From contig DVMC01000211.1 in assembly GCA_018715165.1 (NCBI GenBank), positions 1 to 46,392 on the forward strand: DNA of 46,392 nucleotides, in the 5' to 3' direction. The first letter of the stretch is position 1. Each line of letters starts with the position of its first letter. The notes under the pieces are model-generated. The model was not told the DNA's origin, made no database searches, and saw nothing but the letters and a program-made list of their open reading frames with translations. A program made the position numbers and the translations under genes. The DNA comes from Limiplasma pullistercoris (lineage in GTDB: Bacteria; Bacillota; Clostridia; Christensenellales; Aristaeellaceae). This document shows positions 24,894-32,308 of the stretch, piece after piece.

Positions 24894-25484
24894 ATGCGTA
24901 TTTCATGGGAGCAGCTAAGCCAGAATATTGAAAGCTGCCAGGCATGCGGACTGGCGGCCGGGTGCCGTCAAAAGGTGCCCGGCCAGGGCGATCCGCACGC
25001 GCCGCTGATGCTGATCGGGGAGGGACCGGGGCGGCAGGAAGACCTGGAGGGCCTGGCTTTTGTGGGCCCCGCGGGTCAGTTGCTCACGCGCATGCTCGCC
25101 GCCATCTCGCTTCCGCGCGACCGCGTCTACATCTGCAACGTGGTCAAGTGCCGCCCGCCGAACAACCGCCAGCCCACGCCGGAGGAAATGGCCGCGTGCC
25201 TGCCCCATCTGCGCGGGCAGGCGGCGCTGGTGCGGCCGCGGGTGATCCTGCTGCTGGGCGCCACGGCGGTTGCGGCCGTGCTGGGGCCGCAGGAGCGCAT
25301 CACGCGCTGCCGGGGCCGGTGGTTTGAGCGCAAGGGCACGCAGATCATCGCCACCTACCATCCCTCGGCCCTGCTGCGCGATCCCTCCAAAAAGCGCGCC
25401 GCATGGGAGGATCTGCAAAGCCTGCGACAGCGGCTCATCGAGCTTTCGCTCTATCCCGATCTATTGAAGGAGGACAGGCCATGA
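24894..25484 (+). CDS. udg: family 4 uracil-DNA glycosylase
   Basis: This enzyme removes uracil from DNA after cytosine deamination. The 196-residue protein has the four 4Fe-4S ligands of the family: C15 and C18 (SCQACGL), C86 (CNVVKCRPP) and C102. Catalytic motif A is IGEGPGRQEDLEG...FVGPAG and motif B is TYHPSALLR. GGAGGAAGCC precedes the ATG. Its stop overlaps the start of a second, diverged UDG-family gene. Confidence 0.94.
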   Translation: MRISWEQLSQNIESCQACGLAAGCRQKVPGQGDPHAPLMLIGEGPGRQEDLEGLAFVGPAGQLLTRMLAAISLPRDRVYICNVVKCRPPNNRQPTPEEMAACLPHLRGQAALVRPRVILLLGATAVAAVLGPQERITRCRGRWFERKGTQIIATYHPSALLRDPSKKRAAWEDLQSLRQRLIELSLYPDLLKEDRP

Positions 25485-26101
25485 ACGCCATGGACCGGTT
25501 TCGCAGGGACTGCGCCGCTTTTTTCGACGAACTGGGGGCTGGGGCGCAAAAGCCGCTGGTCTTTGGCGACGGGCAGGCGGACGGACCGGTGCTCATGTTG
25601 GTGGGCGAGGCGCCGGGCGAGCAGGAGGCGCTGGAGGGCCGGCCCTTCGTGGGCAAGGCCGGGCGCAACCTGGCCGGTTTTCTGGAGGCGCTGGGCCTGC
25701 GCCGGAGCGAGATTTACATCACCAACGTCGTCAAGGTCCGGCCCACGCGCGTAAGCTCCGCGGGCCGTGTCACCAACCGTCCGCCCAGCCGTGAGGAAAA
25801 GGCGCTCTTCACCCCGTGGCTCATGCGCGAAGTGGCCGTGGTGCGCCCGCAGGCGCTGGTCACGCTGGGCAACGTGGCGCTGCAGGCCTTTGTACGCGAA
25901 ACCGTGGGCCAGGCGCACGGCGCGTGGCGGCGCGCCGTGGTGGCTCCGCCGGAGGCGGCCGCCTTCACGCTGCCCCTGTTTGCGCTGTACCATCCCGCCT
26001 CGGTCATCTACAATCCTGCGCTCAAGGAACGCTACGAGCAGGACCTGGCGGCGCTCGCCGCCTCTCTGCGCGCGCCCTTGGACGGTCCGGGCGACATTTG
26101 A
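25481..26101 (+). CDS. uracil-DNA glycosylase superfamily protein lacking Fe-S ligands
   Basis: The 206-residue protein is a paralog of the upstream gene. Motif A is VGEAPGEQEALEGRPFVGKAG and motif B is ALYHPASVIYN, both well kept. The N-terminal CxxC is absent, and the block equivalent to CNVVKCRPP reads TNVVKVRPT. The position of the fourth Cys is Phe in EEKALF. An insertion of several residues (SSAGRV) follows. It probably keeps the glycosylase fold without the iron-sulphur cluster; substrate range is unknown. Its ATG overlaps the udg stop (ATGA), so the pair is translationally coupled. Confidence 0.85.
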   Translation: MNAMDRFRRDCAAFFDELGAGAQKPLVFGDGQADGPVLMLVGEAPGEQEALEGRPFVGKAGRNLAGFLEALGLRRSEIYITNVVKVRPTRVSSAGRVTNRPPSREEKALFTPWLMREVAVVRPQALVTLGNVALQAFVRETVGQAHGAWRRAVVAPPEAAAFTLPLFALYHPASVIYNPALKERYEQDLAALAASLRAPLDGPGDI

Positions 26102-26133
26102 GCGCTCCCTCGGCGGCCTTAAGCGTGCGCCGC

Positions 26134-26162
26134 ATGACAAAACGGCGCTCCTGTGATAGGAT
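26134..26162 (+). promoter_or_regulatory. probable promoter of nfeD-floA
   Basis: ATGACA at 26134-26139 and TAGGAT at 26157-26162 have a 17-base spacer; the -35 box matches five of six positions and the -10 box four. This is the best candidate in the 110-base gap. Confidence 0.5.
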
Positions 26163-26211
26163 AGCATTGAAGCTGCGGGCGTGCCCGCCGGTCAAACGGG
26201 AGGGATAACAT

Positions 26212-26724
26212 ATGTGGGAACTGCTCTTGGCCAATCTGCCCATTATCGCCTGTTTTCTGCTGGGACTGGGACTCCTGATCGTGGAGGTTTTCATGCCGGG
26301 CTTTGGCCTGCCGGGCATTTCGGGCATCATTCTGGAGGTAGTGGCCATCGTGCTCACCTATCTGTGGCATGGCGGCCTGGCCGCCCTTGGCATGACGCTG
26401 ATCATCCTGGCGGTGGTTGGCATCGTCATATCGCTGGCCCTGCGCTCGGTCAACAAGGGCCGGCTGTCCAAATCGCCCATCATCCTCAACGATGAGGAAA
26501 GCGCCGCCGACGGCTATGTGGCCACGCGGGACATGGAGGTCTTTCTGGGCAAGGAAGGCGTGACCACCACCGTGCTGCGGCCCACCGGCATGGCCGAGTT
26601 TGAGGGGGTCAAGCTCAACGTCGTAGCCGACGGGGAATACATCCCCAAGGACGCGCGCGTCCGCGTGGACCATGTGGAGGGTGCCCGCGTGGTGGTGCGC
26701 AGGCTGCGCACGGCGGAAGAATGA
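26212..26724 (+). CDS. short NfeD-family membrane protein
   Basis: The 170-residue protein has three or four hydrophobic segments in the first 85 residues, including the family pattern LLIVEVFMPGFGLPGISG. A C-terminal OB-fold (about 95-165) carries GKEGVTTTVLRPTGMAEFEG and ARVRVDHVEGARVVVRR. NfeD partners SPFH-domain flotillins and is thought to influence membrane microdomain assembly. It lacks the N-terminal ClpP-class protease of long NfeD. GGGAGG precedes the ATG. FloA is encoded 70 bases downstream. Confidence 0.92.
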   Translation: MWELLLANLPIIACFLLGLGLLIVEVFMPGFGLPGISGIILEVVAIVLTYLWHGGLAALGMTLIILAVVGIVISLALRSVNKGRLSKSPIILNDEESAADGYVATRDMEVFLGKEGVTTTVLRPTGMAEFEGVKLNVVADGEYIPKDARVRVDHVEGARVVVRRLRTAEE

Positions 26725-26794
26725 TCATTTGCGCCTGGCGCGTCACGTGAGGGGACCGCGCCCGGACGCATCGAAATCATAAGGAGGAATCATC

Positions 26795-27847
26795 ATGAAC
26801 GCACAATCCCTGCTCATGTCGGCCGCCTATTACATGGAGGACGTGTCAAGCCCCGTCAGCACGCTGCTGTGGATCGGCCTGGCCGTTCTGGTGGCCATCA
26901 TTCTGGTGGTGGTGTTCCTGCGCTTCGTGCCGCTGGGTCTGTGGATTACCTCGCTGGCGGCGGGCGTGCACATCAGCATCAGCTCCCTGGTGGGCATGCG
27001 GCTGCGCCGTATCCAGCCCAAGCGCCTGGTAGAACCGCTTATCAAGGCACGCAAGGCTGGCCTGGACGTGACCTTGTCCAAGCTGGAGACGCACTTCCTG
27101 GCCGGTGGTAACGTCGATCGCGTGATCAACGCGCTTATCGCCGCCCAGCGCTCCAACATTGAAATGCCCTTTGAGAAAGCCTCCGCCATCGACCTGGCTG
27201 GCCGCGACGTGCTGCAGGCCGTGCAGATGAGCGTAACGCCCAAGGTGATCGAAACGCCCGTGGTGGCCGCCATCGCCAAGGACGGCATTGAGCTGCGCGC
27301 CAAGGCCCGCGTGACCGTGCGCACCAACATCGAGCGCCTGGTCGGCGGCGCGGGGGAGGAGACCATCATCGCCCGCGTGGGCGAGGGCATCGTCACCACC
27401 GTGGGCTCCAGCGAAACCCACAAGCAAGTGCTGGAGAACCCGGACCTGATCAGCCGCACGGTGCTCAACAAGGGCCTGGACGCCGGTACTGCGTATGAGA
27501 TTTTGTCCATCGACATCGCGGATGTGGATGTGGGCCGAAATGTGGGCGCACAGCTACAGATGGACCAGGCCGAGGCCGACCGCCGCATCGCCCAGGCCCG
27601 CGCCGAGGAACGCCGCGCCATGGCTGTGGCGCGCGAGCAGGAAATGAAGGCCTCCGTGCAGGAGATGCGCGCCCGCGTGGTCGAGGCCGAGGCCGAGGTG
27701 CCCAAGGCCATGGCCGCCGCGTTGCGCGAGGGCAAGCTGGGCGTGATGGACTACTATCAGATGAAGAACGTGGAGGCCGATACCACCATGCGCGAGAGCA
27801 TCGCCAAGGTGAGCGCGCCCCCCGCGGCTCCGGAAGGCAAGAAGTAA
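26795..27847 (+). CDS. floA: flotillin-like protein FloA
   Basis: FloA scaffolds functional membrane microdomains. The 350-residue protein has an N-terminal membrane hairpin (LLWIGLAVLVAIILVVVFL) and the FloA-specific GVHISISSLVGMRLRRI. It then has an SPFH/PHB domain with VTPKVIETPVVAAIAKDGIEL and the long Ala/Glu/Arg-rich helix (residues about 245-325) that mediates oligomerisation. AAGGAGGAATCATC precedes the ATG. It is encoded right after its NfeD partner. Confidence 0.96.
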   Translation: MNAQSLLMSAAYYMEDVSSPVSTLLWIGLAVLVAIILVVVFLRFVPLGLWITSLAAGVHISISSLVGMRLRRIQPKRLVEPLIKARKAGLDVTLSKLETHFLAGGNVDRVINALIAAQRSNIEMPFEKASAIDLAGRDVLQAVQMSVTPKVIETPVVAAIAKDGIELRAKARVTVRTNIERLVGGAGEETIIARVGEGIVTTVGSSETHKQVLENPDLISRTVLNKGLDAGTAYEILSIDIADVDVGRNVGAQLQMDQAEADRRIAQARAEERRAMAVAREQEMKASVQEMRARVVEAEAEVPKAMAAALREGKLGVMDYYQMKNVEADTTMRESIAKVSAPPAAPEGKK

Positions 27848-27881
27848 CGCCGGCGCTTGACGCGCCGTGGGAGGTGTTTGG

Positions 27882-28460
27882 ATGGACAGCATCCTGGCGC
27901 TGATCATCGTGTTCTGGATTGTGTCGGCGTTCAGCAAGGCTTTGAACTCGAAGAAAAAGGCGGGGCAGGCCGGCAAGAAGCGGGTGACCACATGGACGAG
28001 CGGACCGGCGAAAAAGCCGTCCGACGCTCCCGCGGAGCCGCCGCCCGCGCCCGCGCCGGCCGCCCAGCCAAACTTTATGATGCCCCCACTGGAGCCGCGC
28101 CCGGCCCAGACGGGCAGCCTGGGAAGCACCTCTACGGAGGGCAAAGACACCTGCGACCCCACGCTGGGGCATGACCGCAGGACGGCCGCGGCGTATGCGG
28201 GCAGCCTGGGAAGCGCCTCCACCGAGGGGCGGGATACCTGCGACCCTGCGCTGGGGCATGACCGGCGCATCGCCGCGCGCAGGAATGAACCGCGGGAGAG
28301 GCATTCGCAGGCGCACCGTCACGTCGCCGCGCCCATGGAGGACGCATACGCGCTGGACGAGGGGCTCGTGCCCCAGCTGGATGCGCAGGCGCTGGTTCAG
28401 GGCGTGATAATGAGCGAAATCTTAAAGCGCCCGAACGAACGCAAATGGGGCTGGCGGTAA
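27882..28460 (+). CDS. small membrane-anchored protein with two 23-residue Cys repeats
   Basis: I cannot name this 192-residue protein. It opens with one hydrophobic segment (ILALIIVFWIVSAFSKAL, residues 4-21), a basic stretch, and a Pro/Ala linker (about 45-75). Two near-identical units follow at residues 78-100 and 107-129 of the form GSLGSxSTEGxDTCDPxLGH, each then ending DRR. The C-terminal 35 residues (LDAQALVQGVIMSEILKRP) form a predicted amphipathic helix. GGGAGGTG precedes the ATG at 27882. It is 34 bases after floA, suggesting work at the same membrane site. Confidence 0.75.
   Translation: MDSILALIIVFWIVSAFSKALNSKKKAGQAGKKRVTTWTSGPAKKPSDAPAEPPPAPAPAAQPNFMMPPLEPRPAQTGSLGSTSTEGKDTCDPTLGHDRRTAAAYAGSLGSASTEGRDTCDPALGHDRRIAARRNEPRERHSQAHRHVAAPMEDAYALDEGLVPQLDAQALVQGVIMSEILKRPNERKWGWR
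28113..28181 (+). repeat. tandem coding repeat, copy 1
   Basis: This 69-base unit encodes GSLGSTSTEGKDTCDPTLGH plus DRR. It differs from copy 2 at three residues. Confidence 0.9.
28200..28268 (+). repeat. tandem coding repeat, copy 2
   Basis: This 69-base unit encodes GSLGSASTEGRDTCDPALGH plus DRR, separated from copy 1 by 18 bases (TAAAYA). Confidence 0.9.
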
Positions 28461-28496
28461 CGCCGCCCCTTTTTTAGAAGAAACGGAGAAGCAACA

Positions 28497-29258
28497 ATGA
28501 GCGATCAGGAACTGCTGCGCGTGTTGATTGCCGACGACGACGCCGGCATGCGCACCGTGATGCGAAAAATTGTCTCAAAGGTAGAGGGCTTTACGCTGGT
28601 GGCCGAGGCCGGGGACGGAAAAACCACGCTGGAGCTGACCGAACAGCTCAAGCCCAACGTGGTGTTTCTGGATGTGGAAATGCCCCAGATGAGCGGCGTG
28701 GAATGCGCCCGCGCCATACAGGACATGGACCCGGCCATCGTCATCATTTTCGCCACGGCGCACGACACCTACATGGGCGACGCCTTCGAGGTGTACGCCT
28801 TCGACTACCTGGTCAAGCCCTTCAAGGTGGACCGCGTGATTCAGACGCTGGAGCGGGCGCGCGACCGCCTGCTGCGGCGCGATGTGCGGCCCGTGGGCGC
28901 GCCGGTGCCCGCCGTGCCGCGCGCGGCGGAGGGCAGGCTGATGCTGCGCCACCGCGAGGGCGTGAGCTTCATCGACCTTCAGGACATCCTGCTGGTACAG
29001 CGTGAGGACCGCGCCACCGTGCTCTACACGGCGGATGGGGGACGGTACGTCACCGGCGACTCCCTGGCCGAGATGGAGGAGCGCCTGCACAGCGACGCGT
29101 TCTTCCGCTGCCACAAATCCTATATCATCAACCTCAACCACATCAAGGACATCACGCCCTACGGGCGCTGGACCTATGTGGTCCGTCTGGAAAACACCAA
29201 GCACGACGCGCTTATCACCCACGAAAAATACGAGGAGCTGGAACGCATGTTCCGCTGA
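28497..29258 (+). CDS. LytTR-family response regulator
   Basis: The 253-residue protein has an N-terminal receiver domain (phospho-acceptor D59 in VVFLDVEMP, acidic D13-D15, and K107 in YLVKPF). Its C-terminal LytTR DNA-binding domain (about 145-250) has FIDLQDILLVQRED, FFRCHKSYIINLNHI and YEELERMF. AgrA/LytR-type regulators control exoprotein, wall or competence genes. No histidine kinase is adjacent, so the partner must be elsewhere. It follows the repeat protein by 36 bases. Its stop is four bases from the convergent chromate transporter gene, with no terminator hairpin between them. Confidence 0.93.
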   Translation: MSDQELLRVLIADDDAGMRTVMRKIVSKVEGFTLVAEAGDGKTTLELTEQLKPNVVFLDVEMPQMSGVECARAIQDMDPAIVIIFATAHDTYMGDAFEVYAFDYLVKPFKVDRVIQTLERARDRLLRRDVRPVGAPVPAVPRAAEGRLMLRHREGVSFIDLQDILLVQREDRATVLYTADGGRYVTGDSLAEMEERLHSDAFFRCHKSYIINLNHIKDITPYGRWTYVVRLENTKHDALITHEKYEELERMFR

Positions 29259-29262
29259 TTCC

Positions 29263-29817
29263 TCACAGGGAATACAGGATGCCGCCCAGCACGCCCGCGC
29301 CCGCCATCACCCAGATGGGGTCGGGCTTGAAGATGCGCAGCGCCGCCAGCGCCAGCAAAAAGAGGCCCAGCGCCCGCAGGTCCAGCAGGGACAGGTTGAT
29401 CGCTTCGCTGCCAAACAGCGCCAGCAGCAGGATGCTAAGTCCCGCCGACGCGATCATCGCGACCACGGCGGGGCGCACACCGCCCAGGACGCCTTGAATG
29501 GCCGACAGGCTGCGATAGCGGTAATACACCCATGCCAGCAGCAGCGAAATCGCGCAGGAGGGCAGCACGCAGCCCGCCGTGGCCACCAGCGCGCCGCTGA
29601 CGCCCGCGATGCGCATGCCCACAAACGTGGCGGAGTTGATGGCGATGGGGCCGGGTGTCATCTGCGACAGGGTGACGATGTCGGTGAATTCCGTCAGCGT
29701 CAGCCAAGGATGCACCTCGACCACCTGATGCTGAATCAGCGGCATGGCGGCATAACCCCCGCCGATGCTGAACAGGCCGATCTGGAAAAAGCTCCACAAC
29801 AGCTGCCAGTAGATCAT
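29263..29817 (-). CDS. chrA: chromate transporter ChrA, half-size subunit 2
   Basis: The 184-residue membrane protein is one half of a split CHR-superfamily transporter. It shows the family signature FFQIGLFSIGGGYAAMPLI followed by TPGPIAINSATFVG and five or so hydrophobic helices. The start at 29817 overlaps the stop of the other half (ATGA), so the two are co-translated and probably form a heterodimer. Split CHR pairs export chromate in some bacteria, but the natural substrate is often unproven. A longer in-frame reading to 30258 runs through the partner gene and is rejected. Confidence 0.92.
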   Translation of the reverse strand: MIYWQLLWSFFQIGLFSIGGGYAAMPLIQHQVVEVHPWLTLTEFTDIVTLSQMTPGPIAINSATFVGMRIAGVSGALVATAGCVLPSCAISLLLAWVYYRYRSLSAIQGVLGGVRPAVVAMIASAGLSILLLALFGSEAINLSLLDLRALGLFLLALAALRIFKPDPIWVMAGAGVLGGILYSL

Positions 29818-30383
29818 GCAGCCGCCCCCTTCTTCGTATCCGCGCGCCACTGGGCCAGGCCGATGAGCGCGCAGGCCAGCAGAATCAAAAGGATGTGAAC
29901 ATCGAAGAACCACGAGGCGATGAACGCGCCTGCCAGCGTCACGATGGGCACCGCCCGTTTGCGGCCGATGATCTGTCCGGCCATGGTGAGCACCACGTCG
30001 AAGATCACCGCCGCTACGCCCGCCTGCATGCCCTTCATCACCCGGCTGACGATCAGGTTGGAGCGGAACGCATCGTAGAAGAGCGATATCACCGATAGAA
30101 TCACCAGCGGCGGGATGACCGTGCCAAGCATGGTCACCAGCGCCCCCGGCACGCCCGCTACCCGGTAGCCCAGCAAAATGGCGGCGTTGACCGCGATGGG
30201 CCCCGGAGACGACTGGGCGATTGCCGTCAGATCGAGCATCTCCTGCTCCTCCAGCCACCCCAGCCGGTCCACGAACTGCTTGCGCATCAAAGGAATGATG
30301 ACATAGCCGCCTCCGAAGGTAAAGGCGCTGAGCTTGAAGGTGGACAGAAACAAAATGCCGAAGGTATGCGCGTCACGGCGCAT
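29814..30383 (-). CDS. chrA: chromate transporter ChrA, half-size subunit 1
   Basis: The 189-residue protein is the first half of the split CHR transporter, with FKLSAFTFGGGYVIIPLM, SSPGPIAVNAAILLGYRVAG and further hydrophobic helices ending near residue 178. It heads the two-gene leftward operon, with a good promoter at 30445-30417. It shares its upstream region with the divergent tetR-like gene, whose product could in principle affect both. The palindromic operator, however, lies over the tetR promoter only. Confidence 0.92.
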   Translation of the reverse strand: MRRDAHTFGILFLSTFKLSAFTFGGGYVIIPLMRKQFVDRLGWLEEQEMLDLTAIAQSSPGPIAVNAAILLGYRVAGVPGALVTMLGTVIPPLVILSVISLFYDAFRSNLIVSRVMKGMQAGVAAVIFDVVLTMAGQIIGRKRAVPIVTLAGAFIASWFFDVHILLILLACALIGLAQWRADTKKGAAA

Positions 30384-30416
30384 GAACAGCCCCCCTTTTT
30401 TCCCGTTTGATGGCTA

Positions 30417-30445
30417 AGTATAGCACGCGTCCCGCAGGCTGACAA
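30417..30445 (-). promoter_or_regulatory. promoter of the chrA pair
   Basis: On the minus strand TTGTCA (30445-30440) and TATACT (30422-30417) have a 17-base spacer. The -35 box falls inside the hairpin at 30431-30454. Confidence 0.8.
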
Positions 30446-30461
30446 GCTTGCGGGATTTTTT
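30431..30461 (+). terminator. plus-strand terminator upstream of tetR promoter
   Basis: CCCGCAGGCT (30431-30440) pairs with AGCTTGCGGG (30445-30454) with one mismatch, followed by ATTTTTTT. No plus-strand gene ends nearby, since the chrA pair is on the other strand. It would stop antisense or read-through transcription before the tetR promoter. Confidence 0.75.
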
Positions 30462-30471
30462 TGTGGGACAC

Positions 30472-30500
30472 TTGACAGAACGCGAGGTGTACGGTAAAAT
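30472..30500 (+). promoter_or_regulatory. promoter of the tetR-family gene
   Basis: TTGACA at 30472-30477 and TAAAAT at 30495-30500 have a 17-base spacer, immediately after the terminator-like hairpin. Confidence 0.88.
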
Positions 30501-30528
30501 GAACATCGTTCACATGAACGATGTTCAT
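30499..30528 (+). promoter_or_regulatory. palindromic operator for the TetR-family regulator
   Basis: Two perfect 14-base arms (ATGAACATCGTTCA and its inverse) flank a two-base centre. The site overlaps the last bases of the -10 box and the start site, the classic position for TetR autorepression. Each arm also contains the inner GAAC...GTTC units, giving a nested palindrome. Confidence 0.88.
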
Positions 30529-30547
30529 TTCGAGAGGAGGAAGGCTG

Positions 30548-31096
30548 ATGAAGGCTGCGGCAACATGCCGGGAGGAGATTCTGCACGCCGCGATCCTGCT
30601 CAAGCAAAATGCCGGAGAGATCAGCATGCGGCAGATCGCGCAGGCCTGCGGGGTGGCGGTGGGCACGGTGTACCATTACTTTCCCGATAAAACGTCGCTG
30701 CTGATTGCCGCCGTGGGAGCGGTGTGGCAAGAGATCTTTGCGCCGCTGATGCAGCCCGGCGCGGTCGGAGACGCTCTTTCGCTGGTGGAGGCCGTGGGCA
30801 GCTGCATCCGCGAGGGCAGGCGGCGCTATCCTGGGTTCTTTTCGGCGCACGGATTGGCCTTTGACGATGTGGCGCGGGGGCGCGCCGCCATGGACGAGGT
30901 CACCGGGCACATGCGCGCCATGCTGGTGGAGGCGTTTGCGCCCCATGCACCGCGGCTGGCCGAACCGCTGACGCCGCAGGCGCTTGCGGATTTCACACTG
31001 GACTGCTTCAAGATGGACCTGATGACCGGGTGCGACCGCACGGCACTGATCAAGGCGCTGCTGATGGGCGTACTTGCAGACGGAAAGGAAGCATGA
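30548..31096 (+). CDS. TetR/AcrR-family transcriptional regulator
   Basis: The 182-residue protein has an N-terminal TetR helix-turn-helix (SMRQIAQACGVAVGTVYHYFPDKTSLL, about residues 26-52) and a variable ligand domain with a C-terminal helical stretch. The ligand is unknown. GAGGAGGAAGGCTG precedes the ATG; a start at 30521 would lie inside the operator. The stop overlaps the next membrane-protein gene (ATGA). It probably represses its own two-gene operon through the 30499-30528 palindrome. Confidence 0.92.
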   Translation: MKAAATCREEILHAAILLKQNAGEISMRQIAQACGVAVGTVYHYFPDKTSLLIAAVGAVWQEIFAPLMQPGAVGDALSLVEAVGSCIREGRRRYPGFFSAHGLAFDDVARGRAAMDEVTGHMRAMLVEAFAPHAPRLAEPLTPQALADFTLDCFKMDLMTGCDRTALIKALLMGVLADGKEA

Positions 31097-31767
31097 CCAT
31101 GCAGGCAATCATGGAAACCGTATTCGATGTTCTCTACCTGACCACCGTCGTCTTTCTGGGCGTGCGCATGCTGCGCACGGGCGGCACAAACCGGCAGCAC
31201 CGGCTGTTTGGCCTGATGGCCGTAACGCTGGGGGCGGGCGACGCGTTCCACCTGGTTCCGCGCGCCATTGCGCTGTGCACCACGGGGCTGGAAAACTACA
31301 CGGCGGCGCTGGGCGCGGGCAAGTTTATCACGTCCATCACCATGACCGTCTTTTATGTGTTGCTGTACTACGTGTGGCGGCTGCGCTACGAGGTGAAGGG
31401 AAAGCGGGGCCTGACGGCGCTGGTCTATGCGCTGGCGGCGGCGCGCGTCGCGCTGTGCCTGTTCCCGCAAAACCGCTGGTTGGACGCGGATGCGCCGGTC
31501 ATCTGGGGCGTGTGGCGCAACATTCCCTTTGCGCTACTGGGCCTGTTGATCATCGTGCTGTTTTACCAGAGCGCCAGGGAGCATCACGACCAGGCGTACC
31601 GCTGGATGTGGCTGACCATCGTGCTCAGCTTTGCCTTCTATATCCCCGTGGTGCTCTGGGCCGACGCCGTGCCGCTCATCGGCATGCTGATGATCCCCAA
31701 GACCTGCGCCTATGTATGGACCGTCTGGATCGGGTACAGCGACATGAGAAAAACGTCGCGCGCCTGA
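31093..31767 (+). CDS. multi-pass membrane protein co-transcribed with tetR
   Basis: The 224-residue protein is not recognised. Six or seven hydrophobic helices are visible, for example VFDVLYLTTVVFLGVRML, ITMTVFYVLLYYVW, IPFALLGLLIIVLFY and WLTIVLSFAFYIPVVLW. Charged short loops and a GDAFHLVPRAIAL segment lie between helices 2 and 3. There is no obvious transporter signature. The ATG overlaps the tetR stop, so it is the likely effector controlled by that repressor. A terminator follows at 31800. Confidence 0.8.
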   Translation: MTMQAIMETVFDVLYLTTVVFLGVRMLRTGGTNRQHRLFGLMAVTLGAGDAFHLVPRAIALCTTGLENYTAALGAGKFITSITMTVFYVLLYYVWRLRYEVKGKRGLTALVYALAAARVALCLFPQNRWLDADAPVIWGVWRNIPFALLGLLIIVLFYQSAREHHDQAYRWMWLTIVLSFAFYIPVVLWADAVPLIGMLMIPKTCAYVWTVWIGYSDMRKTSRA

Positions 31768-31799
31768 CTTTGCATCCTGCCCCCCGAAAACAGCCGCTT

Positions 31800-31833
31800 G
31801 GCGCCCCGCCTCTTGCGCGGGGCGCCCTTCTTT
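31800..31833 (+). terminator. terminator after the tetR operon
   Basis: GGCGCCCCGC (31800-31809) pairs perfectly with GCGGGGCGCC (31817-31826), followed by CTTCTTT. Confidence 0.85.
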
Positions 31834-31841
31834 GCTATGCT
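31813..31841 (+). promoter_or_regulatory. promoter of the LytTR-DUF3021 pair
   Basis: TTGCGC at 31813-31818 and TATGCT at 31836-31841 have a 17-base spacer. The -35 box is embedded in the terminator stem of the upstream operon. Confidence 0.65.
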
Positions 31842-31863
31842 GGCGGTGCAAGGGGGGAGCGCG

Positions 31864-32304
31864 ATGAACATCAGGGTGGAGCATGCGCCGGGGGAAGTGC
31901 AGGTCATTCTGCGGGGCCCGGAGGACAGCGCCGAGCTGCTTCGGATTCTGGCGATGCTTGAGCAGGACGCAACCCGGCTGTGGGTCTGGGACGAATGCCG
32001 GCGCACGGTCGCCCTGCCCATCCGGGACATCATCTGGGGCGAGGTGGTGGATGACAAGGTGTTCCTCTACACCGCCGCGGAGATGTACCAGACGGCGCTG
32101 GGCCTGGGCATGCTGGAGAGCCGTTGGGAACATCTAGGCCTGTTCCGCTGCGCCAAATCGGCGCTGGTGAATCTCAACGCCATCCGCGCGCTGCGCAGCC
32201 TGGGCGGCAACCGGATTGAAGCCACGCTGAAAAACGGGGAAAAGATCGTCGTTTCGCGCCGCTACGCGCCCCTTCTGCGCGAGAGAATTCAGGACGGAGG
32301 TTGA
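31864..32304 (+). CDS. LytTR-domain transcriptional regulator (no receiver domain)
   Basis: The 146-residue protein has a short N-terminal region and a C-terminal LytTR DNA-binding domain (about 50-146) with LPIRDIIWGEVVDDKVFLYT, FRCAKSALVNLNAIRAL and NGEKIVVSRRYAPLL. Single-domain LytTR proteins of this kind are often paired with a DUF3021 membrane protein, as here. AAGGGGGGAGCGCG precedes the ATG at 31864. Confidence 0.92.
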   Translation: MNIRVEHAPGEVQVILRGPEDSAELLRILAMLEQDATRLWVWDECRRTVALPIRDIIWGEVVDDKVFLYTAAEMYQTALGLGMLESRWEHLGLFRCAKSALVNLNAIRALRSLGGNRIEATLKNGEKIVVSRRYAPLLRERIQDGG

Positions 32305-32308
32305 CAGG

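Noticed and set aside
26744..26753. GTCACGTGAG, containing the CACGTG core, considered as a parS site near the nfeD-floA gap
   Set aside because: Only the central bases match the TGTTTCACGTGAAACA consensus. No acceptable parS was seen by eye anywhere in the window, although a pattern search of the whole genome would be decisive.
29235..29280. Short TTCC/GGAA inverted repeat between the convergent lytTR and chrA genes as a terminator
   Set aside because: The stem is only four pairs with no T tract on either strand.
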